DNA from: Thiothrix fructosivorans
Lineage (GTDB): Bacteria; Pseudomonadota; Gammaproteobacteria; Thiotrichales; Thiotrichaceae
DNA length: 64,000 bases
Direction: 5' to 3'
Assembly: GCF_017349355.1 (NCBI RefSeq)
Contig: NZ_JAFMPM010000006.1
Coordinates: 1,116,001-1,180,000 of the forward strand
Both the position numbers and the translations under genes were made by a program. The notes under the pieces are model-generated. The model saw nothing but the letters and a program-made list of their open reading frames with translations, searched no databases and was not told where the DNA came from. Below, one piece after another: positions 16,556-27,828 of this stretch. How positions within the stretch are numbered: position 1 is the first letter of the stretch; every line of letters begins with the position of its first letter.

Positions 16556-17815
16556 ATGAACCTGTCTGAACTCAAAAAGAAATCTGCCGCCGAAGTCTTC
16601 GAAATGGCGCAAGCCATGGGTATCGAGAGCATCTCGCGTACTCGCAAACAAGACATCATCTTCGCCTTGCTGAAAGCCAATGCTGCCAATAACGTCGACA
16701 TCCACGGGGATGGCGTGTTGGAAATCCTGCAAGACGGCTTCGGCTTTTTGCGTTCCGATGATTCCAGCTACTTAGCGGGCGCAGATGACATCTATGTGTC
16801 ACCCAGCCAAATCCGCCGCTTTGGGCTGCGTACTGGCGATACCGTTTCCGGTAAAATTCGTCCACCCAAGGATAGCGAACGTTATTTCGCGCTGCTGAAA
16901 GTTGATACCATCAACTTCGAGCCACCCGAAAGTGCGCGTAACAAGATTGCCTTTGAAAATCTCACCCCGCTGCACGCCGATGAGCGGATGCGTATGGAAC
17001 GGGGCAACGGTAGCCGTGAAGACATTACTGCCCGCGTTATTGACATCGTAGCGCCGTTTGGTAAAGGGCAACGTGGTTTGATTATCGCGCCGCCGAAGGC
17101 CGGTAAAACCATCATGCTGCAAAACATTGCGCAGAGCATTGCGTCCAATTACCCCGACAGCTACCTGATCGTCTTACTGATTGACGAACGTCCAGAAGAA
17201 GTCACAGAAATGTCGCGAATGGTGCAAGGTGAAGTGGTTTCCTCTACCTTCGACGAACCGGCGGCTCGCCATGTGCAAGTGGCTGAAATGGTCATCGAAA
17301 AAGCCAAGCGTTTGGTGGAGCACAAGCGTGACGTGGTGATTCTACTGGATTCCATTACGCGTCTGGCGCGTGCCTACAATACCGTTGTGCCGTCGTCTGG
17401 CAAGGTATTGACGGGTGGTGTGGATGCTAACGCCTTGCATCGCCCCAAACGTTTCTTTGGTGCGGCGCGTAATATCGAAGAAGGTGGTAGCTTAACCATC
17501 ATCGCGACCGCGTTGATTGATACCGGTTCTAAAATGGACGAGGTTATCTACGAAGAATTCAAGGGAACGGGTAATATGGAAATCCATTTGGATCGCCGTA
17601 TTTCCGAGAAGCGCGTTTTCCCAGCCATCAATATCAACCGTTCCGGCACACGTCGCGAAGAGTTGTTGACCACGCAAGACGAACTGCAAACCTTGTGGGT
17701 ATTGCGTAAATTCTTGCATGGTATGGATGATCTGGAAGCAATGGAATTACTGTTCGACAAGCTGTCGAAGACCAAGACGAATAGTGAGTTCTTTGACGTG
17801 ATGCGTCGCGGGTAA
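16556..17815 (+). CDS. rho: transcription termination factor Rho
   Basis: This 419-residue protein is a hexameric RNA-dependent ATPase that ends transcription. The N-terminal helical part begins [18 protein letters not shown]. The RNA-binding cold-shock-like domain contains GFGFLRS. The Walker A motif is APPKAGKTI, Walker B lies in [16 protein letters not shown], and the secondary RNA-site Q-loop and R-loop region ([20 protein letters not shown]) is intact. Length matches the E. coli protein. A bidirectional terminator separates it from the convergent hflX. Confidence 0.98.
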   Translation: MNLSELKKKSAAEVFEMAQAMGIESISRTRKQDIIFALLKANAANNVDIHGDGVLEILQDGFGFLRSDDSSYLAGADDIYVSPSQIRRFGLRTGDTVSGKIRPPKDSERYFALLKVDTINFEPPESARNKIAFENLTPLHADERMRMERGNGSREDITARVIDIVAPFGKGQRGLIIAPPKAGKTIMLQNIAQSIASNYPDSYLIVLLIDERPEEVTEMSRMVQGEVVSSTFDEPAARHVQVAEMVIEKAKRLVEHKRDVVILLDSITRLARAYNTVVPSSGKVLTGGVDANALHRPKRFFGAARNIEEGGSLTIIATALIDTGSKMDEVIYEEFKGTGNMEIHLDRRISEKRVFPAININRSGTRREELLTTQDELQTLWVLRKFLHGMDDLEAMELLFDKLSKTKTNSEFFDVMRRG

Positions 17816-17856
17816 AATAGTAGTGTGGGTGGCGTGTACGCGCCACCCACACTACA
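17816..17856. terminator. terminator between rho and hflX
   Basis: A perfect 14-bp stem (17821-17834 with 17841-17854) with a six-base loop lies between the two convergent genes and overlaps the hflX stop codon. On the minus strand it is followed by CTATTTTA, a weak T tract; on the plus strand the tract is poor. It probably ends hflX and may also stop rho transcripts. Confidence 0.65.
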
Positions 17857-19132
17857 AATCGTCTAACGACAGATTTTCTTCCCGCAGATATTGTTCGAGC
17901 CGCCGTTGGTCGATGATCACATTCAGGCTGAAATTCCCCTCATCCGTAATGCTTTCTTGCTGAATCGCTTTGTCGGCATACAGTTTGGCACGGAAACGGG
18001 CATGTTGGGGTTTGAGCGTCAATGTGCCTCGGAACATGTGTCCGGCAAAGTAATCCCCCAAATATTCCAGCAATGCATCCAGCCCTAGATTGTTTTGGGC
18101 GGAAACGTAAATGCGTGTGGGGGTTGTGCCGGTGCCTTCCTCAATGTGCGGGGTTAATCCGCCGAGGTCGATTTTGTTCATGACTTCGATTTGCGGTACT
18201 TTTTCTGCGCCGATTTCGGCAATAACGTTATTGACCTGTTCACGGAACAAGGTGAGTTGTTCGTCGTGACTGTCGATGACGTGCAGCAACAGGTCAGCGT
18301 CAATGGTTTCTTGCAAGGTGGAGCGGAACGCTGCGACCAAATCGTGCGGCAGATGGCGGATGAAGCCGACCGTATCCGCCAGAATGATTTCTTGTTGGTT
18401 GGGCAGTTGGACTTGTCGCAAAGTGGGGTCGAGCGTTGCGAACAACTGATCGGCAACGTAGACACCTGCTTGCGTCAGGGCATTGAATAGGGTGGACTTG
18501 CCAGCATTGGTATAGCCAACCAAGGAAACGGTGGGGATTTCAGCCTTTTTACGCGACTGTCGCCCTTGTTCACGCTGGTTTTGGACTTTTTCCAAACGCT
18601 TGTCGATCTGCTTGATGCGTTCGGCAATCAAACGGCGGTCGGTTTCTAATTGGGTTTCACCGGGGCCGCGCATCCCGATACCGCCTTTTTGGCGTTCGAG
18701 GTGCGTCCAGCCGCGCACGAGGCGGGTGGAAAGGTGCTTTAACTGGGCGAGTTCAACCTGAAGTTTGCCTTCATGGCTGCGGGCGCGTTGCGCAAAAATA
18801 TCCAGAATCAAACCGGTGCGGTCGATAACACGGCATTGCAGCAGTTTTTCGAGATTACGTTCTTGCGCGGGGGACAGCGAGTGATCGAAAATGACGAGAT
18901 TGGCATCTCGTAATTCGCGCAACTGGCGGATTTCTTCGGCTTTACCCGTACCCACAAAGTAGCGGGGGTCGGGGCGTTGACGCGAACCACTGATAAAGCC
19001 GACCACTCGTGCGCCAGCCGAATCAGCAAGTTCGATGAATTCCTTTTCGTCCTTAACAGACTTTGCCGTATTGAAACTAATTTGAACAAGGACAGCATTT
19101 TCACCGCCACCGGGGCGTTCAAACAGTTCCAA
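17852..19132 (-). CDS. hflX: ribosome-associated GTPase HflX
   Basis: This 426-residue protein starts at TTG (19130-19132), the only start between an in-frame TAG five codons upstream and the conserved domain; AGGAAG lies eight bases before it. It has the N-terminal HflX domain with the DHSLSPAQ-type block, the Gly-rich MRGPGETQLETDRR region, and a GTPase domain with GYTNAGKSTL (G1), DTVGFI (G3) and NKID (G4). HflX splits stalled ribosomes, notably under heat stress. It lies 32 bp behind hfq in the classic miaA-hfq-hflX order. Confidence 0.96.
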   Translation of the reverse strand: MELFERPGGGENAVLVQISFNTAKSVKDEKEFIELADSAGARVVGFISGSRQRPDPRYFVGTGKAEEIRQLRELRDANLVIFDHSLSPAQERNLEKLLQCRVIDRTGLILDIFAQRARSHEGKLQVELAQLKHLSTRLVRGWTHLERQKGGIGMRGPGETQLETDRRLIAERIKQIDKRLEKVQNQREQGRQSRKKAEIPTVSLVGYTNAGKSTLFNALTQAGVYVADQLFATLDPTLRQVQLPNQQEIILADTVGFIRHLPHDLVAAFRSTLQETIDADLLLHVIDSHDEQLTLFREQVNNVIAEIGAEKVPQIEVMNKIDLGGLTPHIEEGTGTTPTRIYVSAQNNLGLDALLEYLGDYFAGHMFRGTLTLKPQHARFRAKLYADKAIQQESITDEGNFSLNVIIDQRRLEQYLREENLSLDDL

Positions 19133-19164
19133 TCGGCAATCTTCCTATGTTGGGGAGGCGTGGC

Positions 19165-19395
19165 TTATTCTTCGGGAGCCAGTGCCAATTTAATCGGGCG
19201 AGCTGGCACGATCGTGGAAATAGCGTGCTTGTAAACCAGTTGGCTGACGGTATTACCCAGCAGTACAACGAATTGGTCAAATGACTCGACATGCCCCTGT
19301 AATTTGATGCCGTTGACCAAATAGATGGAGACTGGAATCCGTTCCTTTCTCAGAGCATTAAGGAAGGGTTCTTGTAATGTGTGCCCTTTCGACAT
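19165..19395 (-). CDS. hfq: RNA chaperone Hfq
   Basis: This 76-residue hexameric Sm-like protein pairs small RNAs with mRNAs. The Sm1 motif runs through [28 protein letters not shown] and [11 protein letters not shown]. Sm2 has YKHAIST. The C-terminal tail is short (about ten residues), so the extended disordered tail of the E. coli protein is missing. AGGAG precedes the ATG. Located between miaA and hflX as in many gammaproteobacteria. Confidence 0.98.
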   Translation of the reverse strand: MSKGHTLQEPFLNALRKERIPVSIYLVNGIKLQGHVESFDQFVVLLGNTVSQLVYKHAISTIVPARPIKLALAPEE

Positions 19396-19552
19396 GAGCT
19401 TCTCCTAAAAATATTTTTGGGTTTGTGGTTGTTATGGTCTCACACCTAAAGCTAGGGGGGTGGTCGTGAGCCAGTCGCTTGTTTCCTTCGACGCGTAAAA
19501 GCTTATCAGTTCTATCGTCTCGCAAGAATGCCTGTTTGTCGGACGTATCCGT

Positions 19553-20482
19553 TCATCCGCCAATAAACGTTGAAACGTTGCTGATCACCGATGAAAGGTT
19601 GAGTGCTTGGGGGTTATACAAGGACACATCCTTTTCGGAACGCAACCACGTCATTTGACGTTTAGCAAGCTGTCGTGTCGCGACAATAGCACGATCGCGC
19701 ATTTGATTGTAGTCTATTTCATTAATTAAATAATCCCAAATTTGTCGATAACCCACTGCACGTATTGCGGGGAGGTGAGTATCCAAGTCACCGCGCACTA
19801 ACAGTTTCTGCACTTCGTCGACAACGCCTTGTTGTAACATTTGCTCAAAGCGTTGTGCAAGACGCTCGTGTAACCACGCCCGGTTTTCGGGTATCAAGGC
19901 AATTTTAAATAGCTGATACGGGCAGGCATCATGCCATGCCGCTTGTTGCAGTGTGGTGAGGGGCGTGCCAGTTAGCTCAAAAACTTCGAGAGCACGTTGC
20001 AGGCGTTGTGGGTCGTTGGGGTGGATGCGTTGCGCAGCAACAGGGTCAATCGCGGCTAAACGGTCGTGCAAAGCTTGCCAGCCGTGGGTGGCGGCTTCGG
20101 CTTCTAAGCGTGCACGAATCGCAGGGTTGGCTTCGGGCAGGTCGGATAAGCCGTATTCGAGCGCGCGGAAATACAACATTGTACCGCCCACCAATAGCGG
20201 GATTTTGCCTTGCGCAGTGATGTCTTGCATTTCACGCAGGGCATCGCTACGAAATTCAGCAGCAGAGTAGGGCTGCGCGGGGTCAAGAAAGTCGATCAAG
20301 CGGTGTGGAGCTTGCGCTAAGGTGGCAGCATCGGGTTTGGCACTGCCGATGTCCATACCCTTGTAGACCAGCGCAGAATCGACGCTGATGATTTCCACCG
20401 GAAAGTGTTTGTGCAATTCGATGGCTAGATCAGTCTTGCCTGTGCCAGTCGGCCCCATGATGCAAATGGCTTTAGGTAACAT
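19553..20482 (-). CDS. miaA: tRNA dimethylallyltransferase
   Basis: This 309-residue protein starts at the ATG at 20482, which shares its A with the mutL stop (TGATG); an upstream ATG would add 25 residues that merely read through the mutL end. MiaA adds a dimethylallyl group to A37 of tRNAs reading UNN codons. The P-loop is GPTGTGKTD, followed by [19 protein letters not shown] and [12 protein letters not shown]. The C-terminal [14 protein letters not shown] and [12 protein letters not shown] blocks are typical. Translational coupling to mutL is likely. Confidence 0.96.
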   Translation of the reverse strand: MLPKAICIMGPTGTGKTDLAIELHKHFPVEIISVDSALVYKGMDIGSAKPDAATLAQAPHRLIDFLDPAQPYSAAEFRSDALREMQDITAQGKIPLLVGGTMLYFRALEYGLSDLPEANPAIRARLEAEAATHGWQALHDRLAAIDPVAAQRIHPNDPQRLQRALEVFELTGTPLTTLQQAAWHDACPYQLFKIALIPENRAWLHERLAQRFEQMLQQGVVDEVQKLLVRGDLDTHLPAIRAVGYRQIWDYLINEIDYNQMRDRAIVATRQLAKRQMTWLRSEKDVSLYNPQALNLSSVISNVSTFIGG

Positions 20483-22356
20483 CAGCGACCTCGCAGGAAC
20501 AGTTTGTCGATGTGCTCCAACGACATTTGCGTCCACGTCGGGCGACCGTGGTTGCATTGCCCGCTGCGCTCGGTGCGTTCCATGTCACGAAGGAGGGCAT
20601 TCATTTCGGTGATGCTAAGTTTGCGATTGGCGCGTACCGAGCCGTGGCACGCCATTGTTGCCAGAATGTCGTTCATGGCGTTCTGGATGCGGCTGCTTTC
20701 ACCGTGAGTGATCAAATCGGCGAGGACATCGCGTACCAGTGCTTCGGTGTCGCCGTCTTTGAGAAGACTTGGCACAGCGCGGATGGTGAGCTTTTCCAAC
20801 CCCAACCGATCCAGCTCAAAGCCGAGGGCGTGGAAGGTGTCAGCGTGTTGTTCGGCGTGATCCGCTTCTTTTTTGCTAACGTTGACACTGGTGGGGACGA
20901 GCAACGGCTGTGAACGCAGTGCGTCTTGCGCCATGCTTTGCTTGAGGTATTCGTAGGTAATGCGTTCGTGGGCGGCGTGCATATCGACCACCACCAAGCC
21001 GCTGGCGTTTTGCGCGAGGATGTAAATGCCGTGCAGTTGTGCGATGGCGAAGCCGAGCGGCGGCATGTCATCAGTATCTGGCGGTAGCGGTAGGTCGGGC
21101 TTCAGCCCGACAATATCATGTTTATCCACGTTTTCTAATGGCACAACCGGCTGGTACAACTGCTGATAAGCCGCCATCTGTTCGCGCACGGGCATCTGCA
21201 AACGCTGCTGATACTGCGGTTGATAAACCGGACGATAAGGTTGCGCTACTGGTTCTGACTTTTCTTGCTCCTCTCGCCCCTTGAGGGCGAGGGATTGGGG
21301 GTGAGGGGTAACGTTGCTAGGCGGCAACTGCGTAGGCGCACCTGCCTCATCCCCCGGTCGAATATCCGCCAATGCCTGATGCAAGGTGCGAAACAAAAAA
21401 TCATGTACCAGCCGTCCTTCCCGAAAGCGCACTTCTTGCTTGGTCGGGTGCGCATTCACATCCACCAATTGCGGGTTCAGTTCCAGAAACAGCACAAACG
21501 CTGGATGCCGCCCGTGGTACATCACATCCTGATACGCTTGCTTGACCGCATGGCTAATCAGCTTATCGCGGATATTGCGGCTGTTGACATAAAAATATTG
21601 CAAATCCGCTTGCGAGCGTGAAAACGTTGGCAAGCCTACCCAACCCCACAGGCGCAAACCTGCTGCTTCGTAATCCAGATACAAACTTTGTTCGACAAAA
21701 GCACTGCCACAGATTTCAGCCACACGCCGTTCGGCACTGGCACGGTCATCCGTAGAGCGCAAGCGCAAGGTATTTTTTTGGTTATGATTCAGCTCAAAAC
21801 CCACATCGAAACGGCTGAGCGCGAGCCGCCGTACAATATCTTCGATATGTCCGAATTCAGTTTTTTCGGTTTTAAGGAATTTGCGGCGGGCGGGGGTATT
21901 AAAAAATAGGTCGACGACATCCACCGTCGTGCCGGTTGCGTGGGCAACGGGAGTGGGTGCGTCGAAGACTTCTTGTCCATCGCCAAACAGTGTCCAGCCT
22001 TGGCTGGCATCGGTATGGCGGGAGCTGAGAATGAGGCGCGACACCGAGGCGATACTGGGCAAGGCTTCACCGCGAAAACCGAGGCTACGCACTTGTTCCA
22101 GATCGTCTAAGCTGGCAATTTTACTGGTGGCGTGACGACTGAGCGCAAGCGCCAATTCGTCTTGCGGAATGCCGCTGCCATTGTCGCGGATGCGGATGCG
22201 TTTACCGCCACCTTGTTCGATATCGATGTCGATGCGCGTTGAACCCGCATCGAGTGCATTTTCCAGCAACTCCTTCACCACGGACGCGGGGCGTTCCACC
22301 ACCTCGCCAGCGGCGATTTGGTTGATGAGGTGGTTAGGAAGCTGGCGAATGGGCAT
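20482..22356 (-). CDS. mutL: DNA mismatch repair protein MutL
   Basis: This 624-residue protein couples MutS mismatch recognition to strand incision. The GHL ATPase domain has [18 protein letters not shown] and [11 protein letters not shown]. The N-terminal half ends near residue 330. A low-complexity linker (about 335-430) leads to the dimerisation domain, which has [12 protein letters not shown] and ends in CNHGRPTW. The endonuclease motif DQHA(X)2E(X)4E of non-Dam species is here [12 protein letters not shown], as in E. coli-type MutL, so incision probably relies on a MutH-like partner or another nuclease. The linker carries an in-frame palindromic repeat. It sits 8 bp after the Deg-like gene. 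Confidence 0.95.
   Translation of the reverse strand: MPIRQLPNHLINQIAAGEVVERPASVVKELLENALDAGSTRIDIDIEQGGGKRIRIRDNGSGIPQDELALALSRHATSKIASLDDLEQVRSLGFRGEALPSIASVSRLILSSRHTDASQGWTLFGDGQEVFDAPTPVAHATGTTVDVVDLFFNTPARRKFLKTEKTEFGHIEDIVRRLALSRFDVGFELNHNQKNTLRLRSTDDRASAERRVAEICGSAFVEQSLYLDYEAAGLRLWGWVGLPTFSRSQADLQYFYVNSRNIRDKLISHAVKQAYQDVMYHGRHPAFVLFLELNPQLVDVNAHPTKQEVRFREGRLVHDFLFRTLHQALADIRPGDEAGAPTQLPPSNVTPHPQSLALKGREEQEKSEPVAQPYRPVYQPQYQQRLQMPVREQMAAYQQLYQPVVPLENVDKHDIVGLKPDLPLPPDTDDMPPLGFAIAQLHGIYILAQNASGLVVVDMHAAHERITYEYLKQSMAQDALRSQPLLVPTSVNVSKKEADHAEQHADTFHALGFELDRLGLEKLTIRAVPSLLKDGDTEALVRDVLADLITHGESSRIQNAMNDILATMACHGSVRANRKLSITEMNALLRDMERTERSGQCNHGRPTWTQMSLEHIDKLFLRGR
21268..21310. repeat. 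palindromic repeat element inside the MutL linker
   Basis: The segment contains CTCGCCC, a CTTGA loop and GGGCGAG, followed by a G-rich flank ending in gtgagggg. This matches the well-known intergenic element whose translation in one frame reads [10 protein letters not shown]. Here it lies in the open frame of the mutL linker and is translated as [14 protein letters not shown] without breaking the gene. It is probably an inserted dispersed repeat tolerated because the linker is flexible. Confidence 0.55.
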
Positions 22357-22364
22357 CGAGCGCG

Positions 22365-24257
22365 TTAGCCTCCTACGCTTGGTGCAGGTGCAACGGGCGC
22401 TGCTGGCACGGGCGGTGCCACGACGGCTGGTGCAACAGGTGCGGGAACAACGACAACGGGCGCAGGTGTTGCAACGGGCGCTGCTGGCGCGGGTGGTACA
22501 ACGACGGCTGGTGCAGCAGGTGCAGGAACAACGGGTGCTGGGACAGCAGGTACAACTGGCGCTGCGACAGGTGCAGGTGTTGCAACGGCGGCGGGAGCGG
22601 CGATTGCTGCTGGTTGTGCGACTGTTTGATCTAAGGCTTGCAAGTCTTTAGAGCGATCCGCATTGACACCGTATTGCGTTAGAATTTCAGGTTGGCGTTC
22701 GATGGCTTCTTTGCGGTCAATCACCAGTTGGTAATCGTCAGCCGCTTGCAAAGTCACGAAGTCACTCACGGATGCTTGTACTTTGTTGTAGAAGTCGCGG
22801 AAGTCACGCACAGTTTCGCCGTTCACCTTTTCGATCAGCAAATCGTTGTCATGATGGTAATCCTTGTTGATGTCCGCAGGCAGTACCTTGGTCATAATTA
22901 CTGCTTCGCTGCGTTTTTCATCGGGTGACTCGTAAGTCAGAGCGCCAATGCGGGCTGGCGTGCCTTCCATGCTGTCAATCACGTCTTGATTCAAGGGCAT
23001 GAACACTAAACCACCAAAAATGAAGTAGGTAGGTTGCTTGTCGTATTGGTTGGGTTTAACCAGCAAGTATTCTTTGCCCGGTTTATCCAAGCGCAATGCC
23101 ACTTCTTGCGCTTGACCGCTACGGATGATCTTGAATTTGATGTCTTGGCCAATCTGGTGCATGTCAATGTAATGGGTGTGGTCGATGAATTCGCCGGGGC
23201 GGAATTCGACCGTGCCATTGTTTTCGATTTTATGACCGTCAATTTGTGTCACAATGTCACCGATTTGAATTTTATTGTCCGCCGGTGAATTCTTATAAAT
23301 TTTGTGTACCAATATGCCGGTATGATCTTCGCCCAAGCCGTATTTGCGGCGCATCGCAGGGTTTTCCATGGATTGTGTCAGGAAACCGTGGAAGCCGTAG
23401 CCATCCACTTTGTGGTCTTTTATATCATCCAGAACGTGGCGAATAATGGGGGTAGGGATCATGTAACCGATGTTTTCGGTCAAGAAACCGGATTGCATAG
23501 CAACGCCGACCACTTTGCCATCGGAAATGACAGGGCCGCCGCTGTTGCCGAAGTTAATGGCAGCATCCACTTGCGCTGCCATCAGGTTTTCGCCAGTGTG
23601 TACGTAATTTTGCTTTTCGATGCGTGAGACTACGCCGCGTGTGACGCTTAAGGTATTGCCGCCAATCGGGAAGCCGTACACCTCAACCGATTGCTGCATT
23701 TTAGGCAGATCACCCAGTTCCAGTGGCGTTACGTCTTTATAAGCATTGGCATCTTTGGTGCGCAGCAAGGCAAGGTCAGATTCGTGGGAGATGTAAACCA
23801 CTTCCGCTTCATAACGCTTGGTTTCGCTGTGACGCTGAATTTCGAGGAAGGTGGCATCTGACGCAACGTGGGCATTGGTCAAAATCAGGTTGCCCGCAAT
23901 GATCAGGCCGGACCCTGAACCTTTTTGGGAATCAGAGTTCCAAGGTGACAGGGTTTCGTAAGTGTGCTGCACGATGTGGACTTTAACGACCGCATCTTTG
24001 ATTTTTTCACGGGGGTCAGAGCCATCAGCGGCGGTTATTTCCGGTAAGATGTCGGTCGCTAAGCTGGTGGCAACAGGTGGTGCGGTGGGTTCAGTGGTCG
24101 CTTCATTCGGCGCGGTTGCATTCGGTGCAGTCGACGGATTGGCAGGTTGTACCTGTGGGGTTACGGGTGGGTTGATGCTGATTTCAGCCAATAAGTTAGG
24201 CGAGCTGGCAAGGCCAAGGCACAAGAGTGTGCTGGTAATAATCGTTGTTTGGCGCAT
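22365..24257 (-). CDS. Deg/HtrA-like trypsin-fold serine protease with PDZ domain and Pro-Ala-Val tail
   Basis: This 630-residue exported protein has a signal peptide (residues 1-24), a Pro/Thr/Ala-rich spacer, and a trypsin-like domain with the full triad: His130 in LTNAHV, Asp161 in HESDLAL and Ser239 in GNSGGP. A PDZ region follows (about 300-400), and a second conserved region with [10 protein letters not shown] and [12 protein letters not shown] ends near 530. The arrangement resembles the Deg9-type branch more than DegP. The last 80 residues are low-complexity repeats of Pro, Ala and Val, typical of a wall-spanning or surface linker. Likely periplasmic or surface quality-control protease. 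Same strand as mutL with 8 bp between. Confidence 0.88.
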   Translation of the reverse strand: MRQTTIITSTLLCLGLASSPNLLAEISINPPVTPQVQPANPSTAPNATAPNEATTEPTAPPVATSLATDILPEITAADGSDPREKIKDAVVKVHIVQHTYETLSPWNSDSQKGSGSGLIIAGNLILTNAHVASDATFLEIQRHSETKRYEAEVVYISHESDLALLRTKDANAYKDVTPLELGDLPKMQQSVEVYGFPIGGNTLSVTRGVVSRIEKQNYVHTGENLMAAQVDAAINFGNSGGPVISDGKVVGVAMQSGFLTENIGYMIPTPIIRHVLDDIKDHKVDGYGFHGFLTQSMENPAMRRKYGLGEDHTGILVHKIYKNSPADNKIQIGDIVTQIDGHKIENNGTVEFRPGEFIDHTHYIDMHQIGQDIKFKIIRSGQAQEVALRLDKPGKEYLLVKPNQYDKQPTYFIFGGLVFMPLNQDVIDSMEGTPARIGALTYESPDEKRSEAVIMTKVLPADINKDYHHDNDLLIEKVNGETVRDFRDFYNKVQASVSDFVTLQAADDYQLVIDRKEAIERQPEILTQYGVNADRSKDLQALDQTVAQPAAIAAPAAVATPAPVAAPVVPAVPAPVVPAPAAPAVVVPPAPAAPVATPAPVVVVPAPVAPAVVAPPVPAAPVAPAPSVGG

Positions 24258-24447
24258 TTTTAAGTCCCGTTATATAGAATAATCACAGCCCTGAGGGGTC
24301 GGTATAAATAATTAAAGGACTATAGCGTATCCGTTGGTTGAGTGAAAACACTTTAATCTGACGGTAATCTATCGGTTTTTAAGGTAAAACTTGGTATTCT
24401 TCGGCACTTATGGCATGGCATACGCCTCAAGAAGACAATAGGATCGA

Positions 24448-27270
24448 ATGATGACGGACTACAAGCACACCCTCAACCTGCCGAACACGCTGTTTCCGAT
24501 GCGCGGCGACTTGGCAAAACGTGAGCCGGGGATGCTGGCAGACTGGGAAAATTGCCAGCTTTACCAGCAATTGCGTGCTAAAGCGCAAGGTCGCCCCAAA
24601 TTCATTCTGCACGATGGCCCGCCGTATGCGAACGGCACGATTCATATCGGTCATGCCGTTAATAAAATCCTCAAAGACATTATTGTGAAGAGCAAAACCC
24701 TTGACGGGTTTGATGCACCTTATGTACCGGGTTGGGACTGCCACGGCTTGCCGATTGAGTTAAAAGTCGAAGAAAAACTTGGTAAGGCGGGCGATAAAGT
24801 CGATGCGTTTGTGTTCCGTAAGGCGTGCCGCGAATACGCGGCGGAACAAATCGATTTACAGCGCAAAGATTTCAAACGTCTGGGCGTACTGGGTGATTGG
24901 GAAAACCCGTATTTGACGATGGATTTCCAAACCGAAGCCGACATTGTGCGTGCTTTGGGACGCATTGCTGCCAACGGACATTTGCACAAAGGTGCAAAGC
25001 CGGTGCATTGGTGTACCGATTGCGGCTCGGCGTTGGCGGAAGCGGAAGTGGAATACGCCGACAAAACGTCGTTCTCGATTGATGTGCGCTTTACCGTGGT
25101 GGATGAGGCAGACGTGCTGAAGCGTGTGCCAGACGCGGCGGGGCAGGGCGATTTGTCGGTGGTGATTTGGACGACCACGCCGTGGACATTGCCTGCTAAC
25201 CAAGCGGTGGCGTTGAACCCTGAATTGGAATACGTGGTGCTGCAAACCGTTACCGAGCGTTTGATTGTTGCGGAAGCCTTGTTGGAAGCCGTACTGCAAC
25301 GTGCAGAGATCAGCGAACACACGATTCTGGCGCGTTGCACAGGCGACACGTTGGAAGGCTTGTTGCTGCAACACCCGTTTTACGCACGGCAAGTCCCCGT
25401 GATTCTGGGTGATCACGTCACTACCGAAGCAGGTACAGGTGCGGTGCATACCGCGCCCGGTCACGGTCAGGAAGACTTTGTGGTGGGTTTGAAATACGGC
25501 TTGCCGGTGGATAACCCTGTGGGTAACGACGGCTGTTTCTTGCCGAATACCGAATTGTTTGCGGGTGAATCGGTTCACAAAGCCAATCCGCACGTATTGG
25601 AAGTGTTGACCGAGCGCGGCACGTTGTTGAAAGCGGATAAATTGCGCCATAGCTATCCGCATTGCTGGCGGCACAAAACCCCGCTGATTTTCCGTGCAAC
25701 CCCGCAATGGTTTATCAGCCTTGAGCAAAATGGGTTGCGCACCCAAGCAATGGCGGCGATTCAGAGTGTGAAGTGGATTCCCGATTGGGGCAAGGCGCGG
25801 ATTGAGGGCATGGTGCAAAACCGCCCCGATTGGTGTATTTCACGCCAGCGTACTTGGGGCGTGCCGATTGCGCTGTTTATCCACAAGGAAACTGGCGCAT
25901 TGCACCCGCAAACGCCTGCCTTAATTGAAGCGGTGGCACAGCGGATTGAGCAACACGGTATTGATGCGTGGTTCAGCCTGACGGCAGAAGAATTGTTGGG
26001 TTCGGATGCGCCGCATTACGATAAAGTTGGCGATACGTTGGATGTGTGGTTCGATTCTGGTGTTACCCATGCGTCGGTGCTGGAACGCCGTGCCGATCTG
26101 CAATTCCCAGCGGATGTGTATTTGGAAGGCTCTGATCAGCATCGTGGTTGGTTTCAGTCATCCTTGCTGACGGCAATCGGAACACGCGGCACTGCACCTT
26201 ACCGCACCGTATTGACCCACGGTTTCGTGGTGGATGGTAAGGGCGAGAAAATGTCCAAATCCAAGGGCAATATCGTCGTGCCGCAAAAGGTAACGGATTC
26301 TTTGGGCGCGGACATTCTGCGTTTGTGGGTCGCCTCGACCGATTACAGCCGCGAAATGTCGGTTTCCGATGAAATCCTCAAACGCACGGCGGATGCGTAT
26401 CGGCGTATCCGTAATACCGCGCGTTTCTTGCTGGCAAACTTGAACGACTTTAATCCGGCAACCGATCTTGTGCCCGCAGCCGAGATGCTGCCGTTGGATC
26501 GTTGGGCGGTGGATCAAGCGGCGCAAGTACAAGAAAAAGTGCTGGCGGCTTACGACAATTTCCACTTCCACTTGATTGCGCAGGAAGTGTTGAATTTCTG
26601 CACCGTCGAGCTGGGCAGTTTGTTCCTTGATATTACCAAAGACCGCCAGTACACCATGCAGGCGGGTAGCCTTGGGCGGCGTTCGGCGCAAACAGCGGCG
26701 TGGCATATTTTGAATGCGTTGGTGCGTTGGTTGTATCCGGTGTTGAGTTTTACCGCTGAGGAAATCTGGCAGAGTATGCCGGGTGAAAAAGCCGAAGATT
26801 TCGTGCTGTTTACGCAATGGTATGACGGTCTGTTCCGCTTGGATGACACGGATAAGCTGTCCGCGAATGAGTGGAGCTATGTGTTTGTGTTGCGCGAACT
26901 CATTAGCAAGCAGTTGGAAGCCGTGCGGGTTGCCGGAAAAATTGGTGCAAGTTTGGATGCGGAAGTCAGTATTTATTACCGTAAATTGGCTAGCGAAGCA
27001 GGCACGGATTCGCTGCTGAAACTGGGCGAAGAATTGCGCTTTGTGCTGATTACGTCAGGCGTTCACCTGTACGATCTCGCGGTTGCCCCAGCGGATGCGG
27101 TGGAGGTCTTAGAGCATGTCCGCGTGCGCGTCAGCCGTTCGGAACACGCAAAATGTACGCGCTGCTGGCATCACCGCGCCGACGTGGGTAGCCATGCGGA
27201 ACACCCTGAATTGTGTGGGCGTTGTATCGACAATATCGACGGTGCAGGCGAGGTGCGCAACTATGCGTAG
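24448..27270 (+). CDS. ileS: isoleucyl-tRNA synthetase
   Basis: This 940-residue class I synthetase charges tRNA-Ile. The HIGH motif lies in [20 protein letters not shown] in [10 protein letters not shown], and the editing-domain threonine-rich peptide in [13 protein letters not shown]. The C-terminal zinc finger is CTRCW ... CGRC. Two consecutive ATG codons at 24448 are both possible starts. Length and motifs match the E. coli-type enzyme. lspA overlaps its end, as in many bacteria. Confidence 0.98.
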   Translation: MMTDYKHTLNLPNTLFPMRGDLAKREPGMLADWENCQLYQQLRAKAQGRPKFILHDGPPYANGTIHIGHAVNKILKDIIVKSKTLDGFDAPYVPGWDCHGLPIELKVEEKLGKAGDKVDAFVFRKACREYAAEQIDLQRKDFKRLGVLGDWENPYLTMDFQTEADIVRALGRIAANGHLHKGAKPVHWCTDCGSALAEAEVEYADKTSFSIDVRFTVVDEADVLKRVPDAAGQGDLSVVIWTTTPWTLPANQAVALNPELEYVVLQTVTERLIVAEALLEAVLQRAEISEHTILARCTGDTLEGLLLQHPFYARQVPVILGDHVTTEAGTGAVHTAPGHGQEDFVVGLKYGLPVDNPVGNDGCFLPNTELFAGESVHKANPHVLEVLTERGTLLKADKLRHSYPHCWRHKTPLIFRATPQWFISLEQNGLRTQAMAAIQSVKWIPDWGKARIEGMVQNRPDWCISRQRTWGVPIALFIHKETGALHPQTPALIEAVAQRIEQHGIDAWFSLTAEELLGSDAPHYDKVGDTLDVWFDSGVTHASVLERRADLQFPADVYLEGSDQHRGWFQSSLLTAIGTRGTAPYRTVLTHGFVVDGKGEKMSKSKGNIVVPQKVTDSLGADILRLWVASTDYSREMSVSDEILKRTADAYRRIRNTARFLLANLNDFNPATDLVPAAEMLPLDRWAVDQAAQVQEKVLAAYDNFHFHLIAQEVLNFCTVELGSLFLDITKDRQYTMQAGSLGRRSAQTAAWHILNALVRWLYPVLSFTAEEIWQSMPGEKAEDFVLFTQWYDGLFRLDDTDKLSANEWSYVFVLRELISKQLEAVRVAGKIGASLDAEVSIYYRKLASEAGTDSLLKLGEELRFVLITSGVHLYDLAVAPADAVEVLEHVRVRVSRSEHAKCTRCWHHRADVGSHAEHPELCGRCIDNIDGAGEVRNYA

Positions 27271-27787
27271 TTTTCGTTCGCTTTCGGCGGATACTGGGAT
27301 GCTGGGTTGGTTGTGGGTGTCAGCAGTGGTGATTTTCCTTGATCAGTTGACCAAGTGGATGGCGGAATCCAGTTTGGTCGATCCCGGTAATACCTTTCGG
27401 GTGCTTCCCCATTTGGATTTTACCTTGAGCTATAATCCCGGCGCGGCGTTTAGCTTTTTGGGAAGTCAAGATGGGTGGCAACGTTGGTTTTTTGCGACGT
27501 TGGCTGTGATTGTGTGCGTGTTTATTGTGAATTGGCTGCGTCGCTTAAAGAAGCGTCAAGTCTGGGCGGCAGTTGGCTTGGCATTGGTGCTGGGCGGGGC
27601 GATTGGTAATCTGATTGATCGCTTGCTGTACGGCAAAGTCATCGATTTTATTGCGGTCTATTTCGATATTCCGTTTGTGATGGAAAACTACCATTTTGCC
27701 ATTTTTAATGTCGCAGATATGGCGATTACGGGCGGGGCAATCTTGCTGGTATTTTTGAGCCTGTTTGCGGCGGATGAGATTGAGTAA
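27263..27787 (+). CDS. lspA: lipoprotein signal peptidase
   Basis: This 174-residue inner-membrane aspartyl protease removes signal peptides from prolipoproteins. I start at the ATG at 27263, inside the ileS end (8-bp overlap); an earlier ATG in frame only extends into ileS coding sequence. Four membrane helices are visible. The catalytic motifs are [19 protein letters not shown] (first Asp) and [11 protein letters not shown] (second Asp). It would process the several lipoproteins of this window. ileS-lspA is a common pair. Confidence 0.96.
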   Translation: MRSFRSLSADTGMLGWLWVSAVVIFLDQLTKWMAESSLVDPGNTFRVLPHLDFTLSYNPGAAFSFLGSQDGWQRWFFATLAVIVCVFIVNWLRRLKKRQVWAAVGLALVLGGAIGNLIDRLLYGKVIDFIAVYFDIPFVMENYHFAIFNVADMAITGGAILLVFLSLFAADEIE

Positions 27788-27798
27788 GAATATTAAGA

Positions 27799-27820
27799 GG
27801 GCGCACACATAGATGCGCCC
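27799..27820. terminator. hairpin between lspA and argH
   Basis: GGGCGCA pairs with TGCGCCC around an eight-base loop between the two convergent genes. On the minus strand it is followed by a T-containing stretch (tcttaatattctt); on the plus strand there is no T run. It is a plausible terminator, mainly for argH. Confidence 0.5.
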
Positions 27821-27828
27821 CTGCGGTG

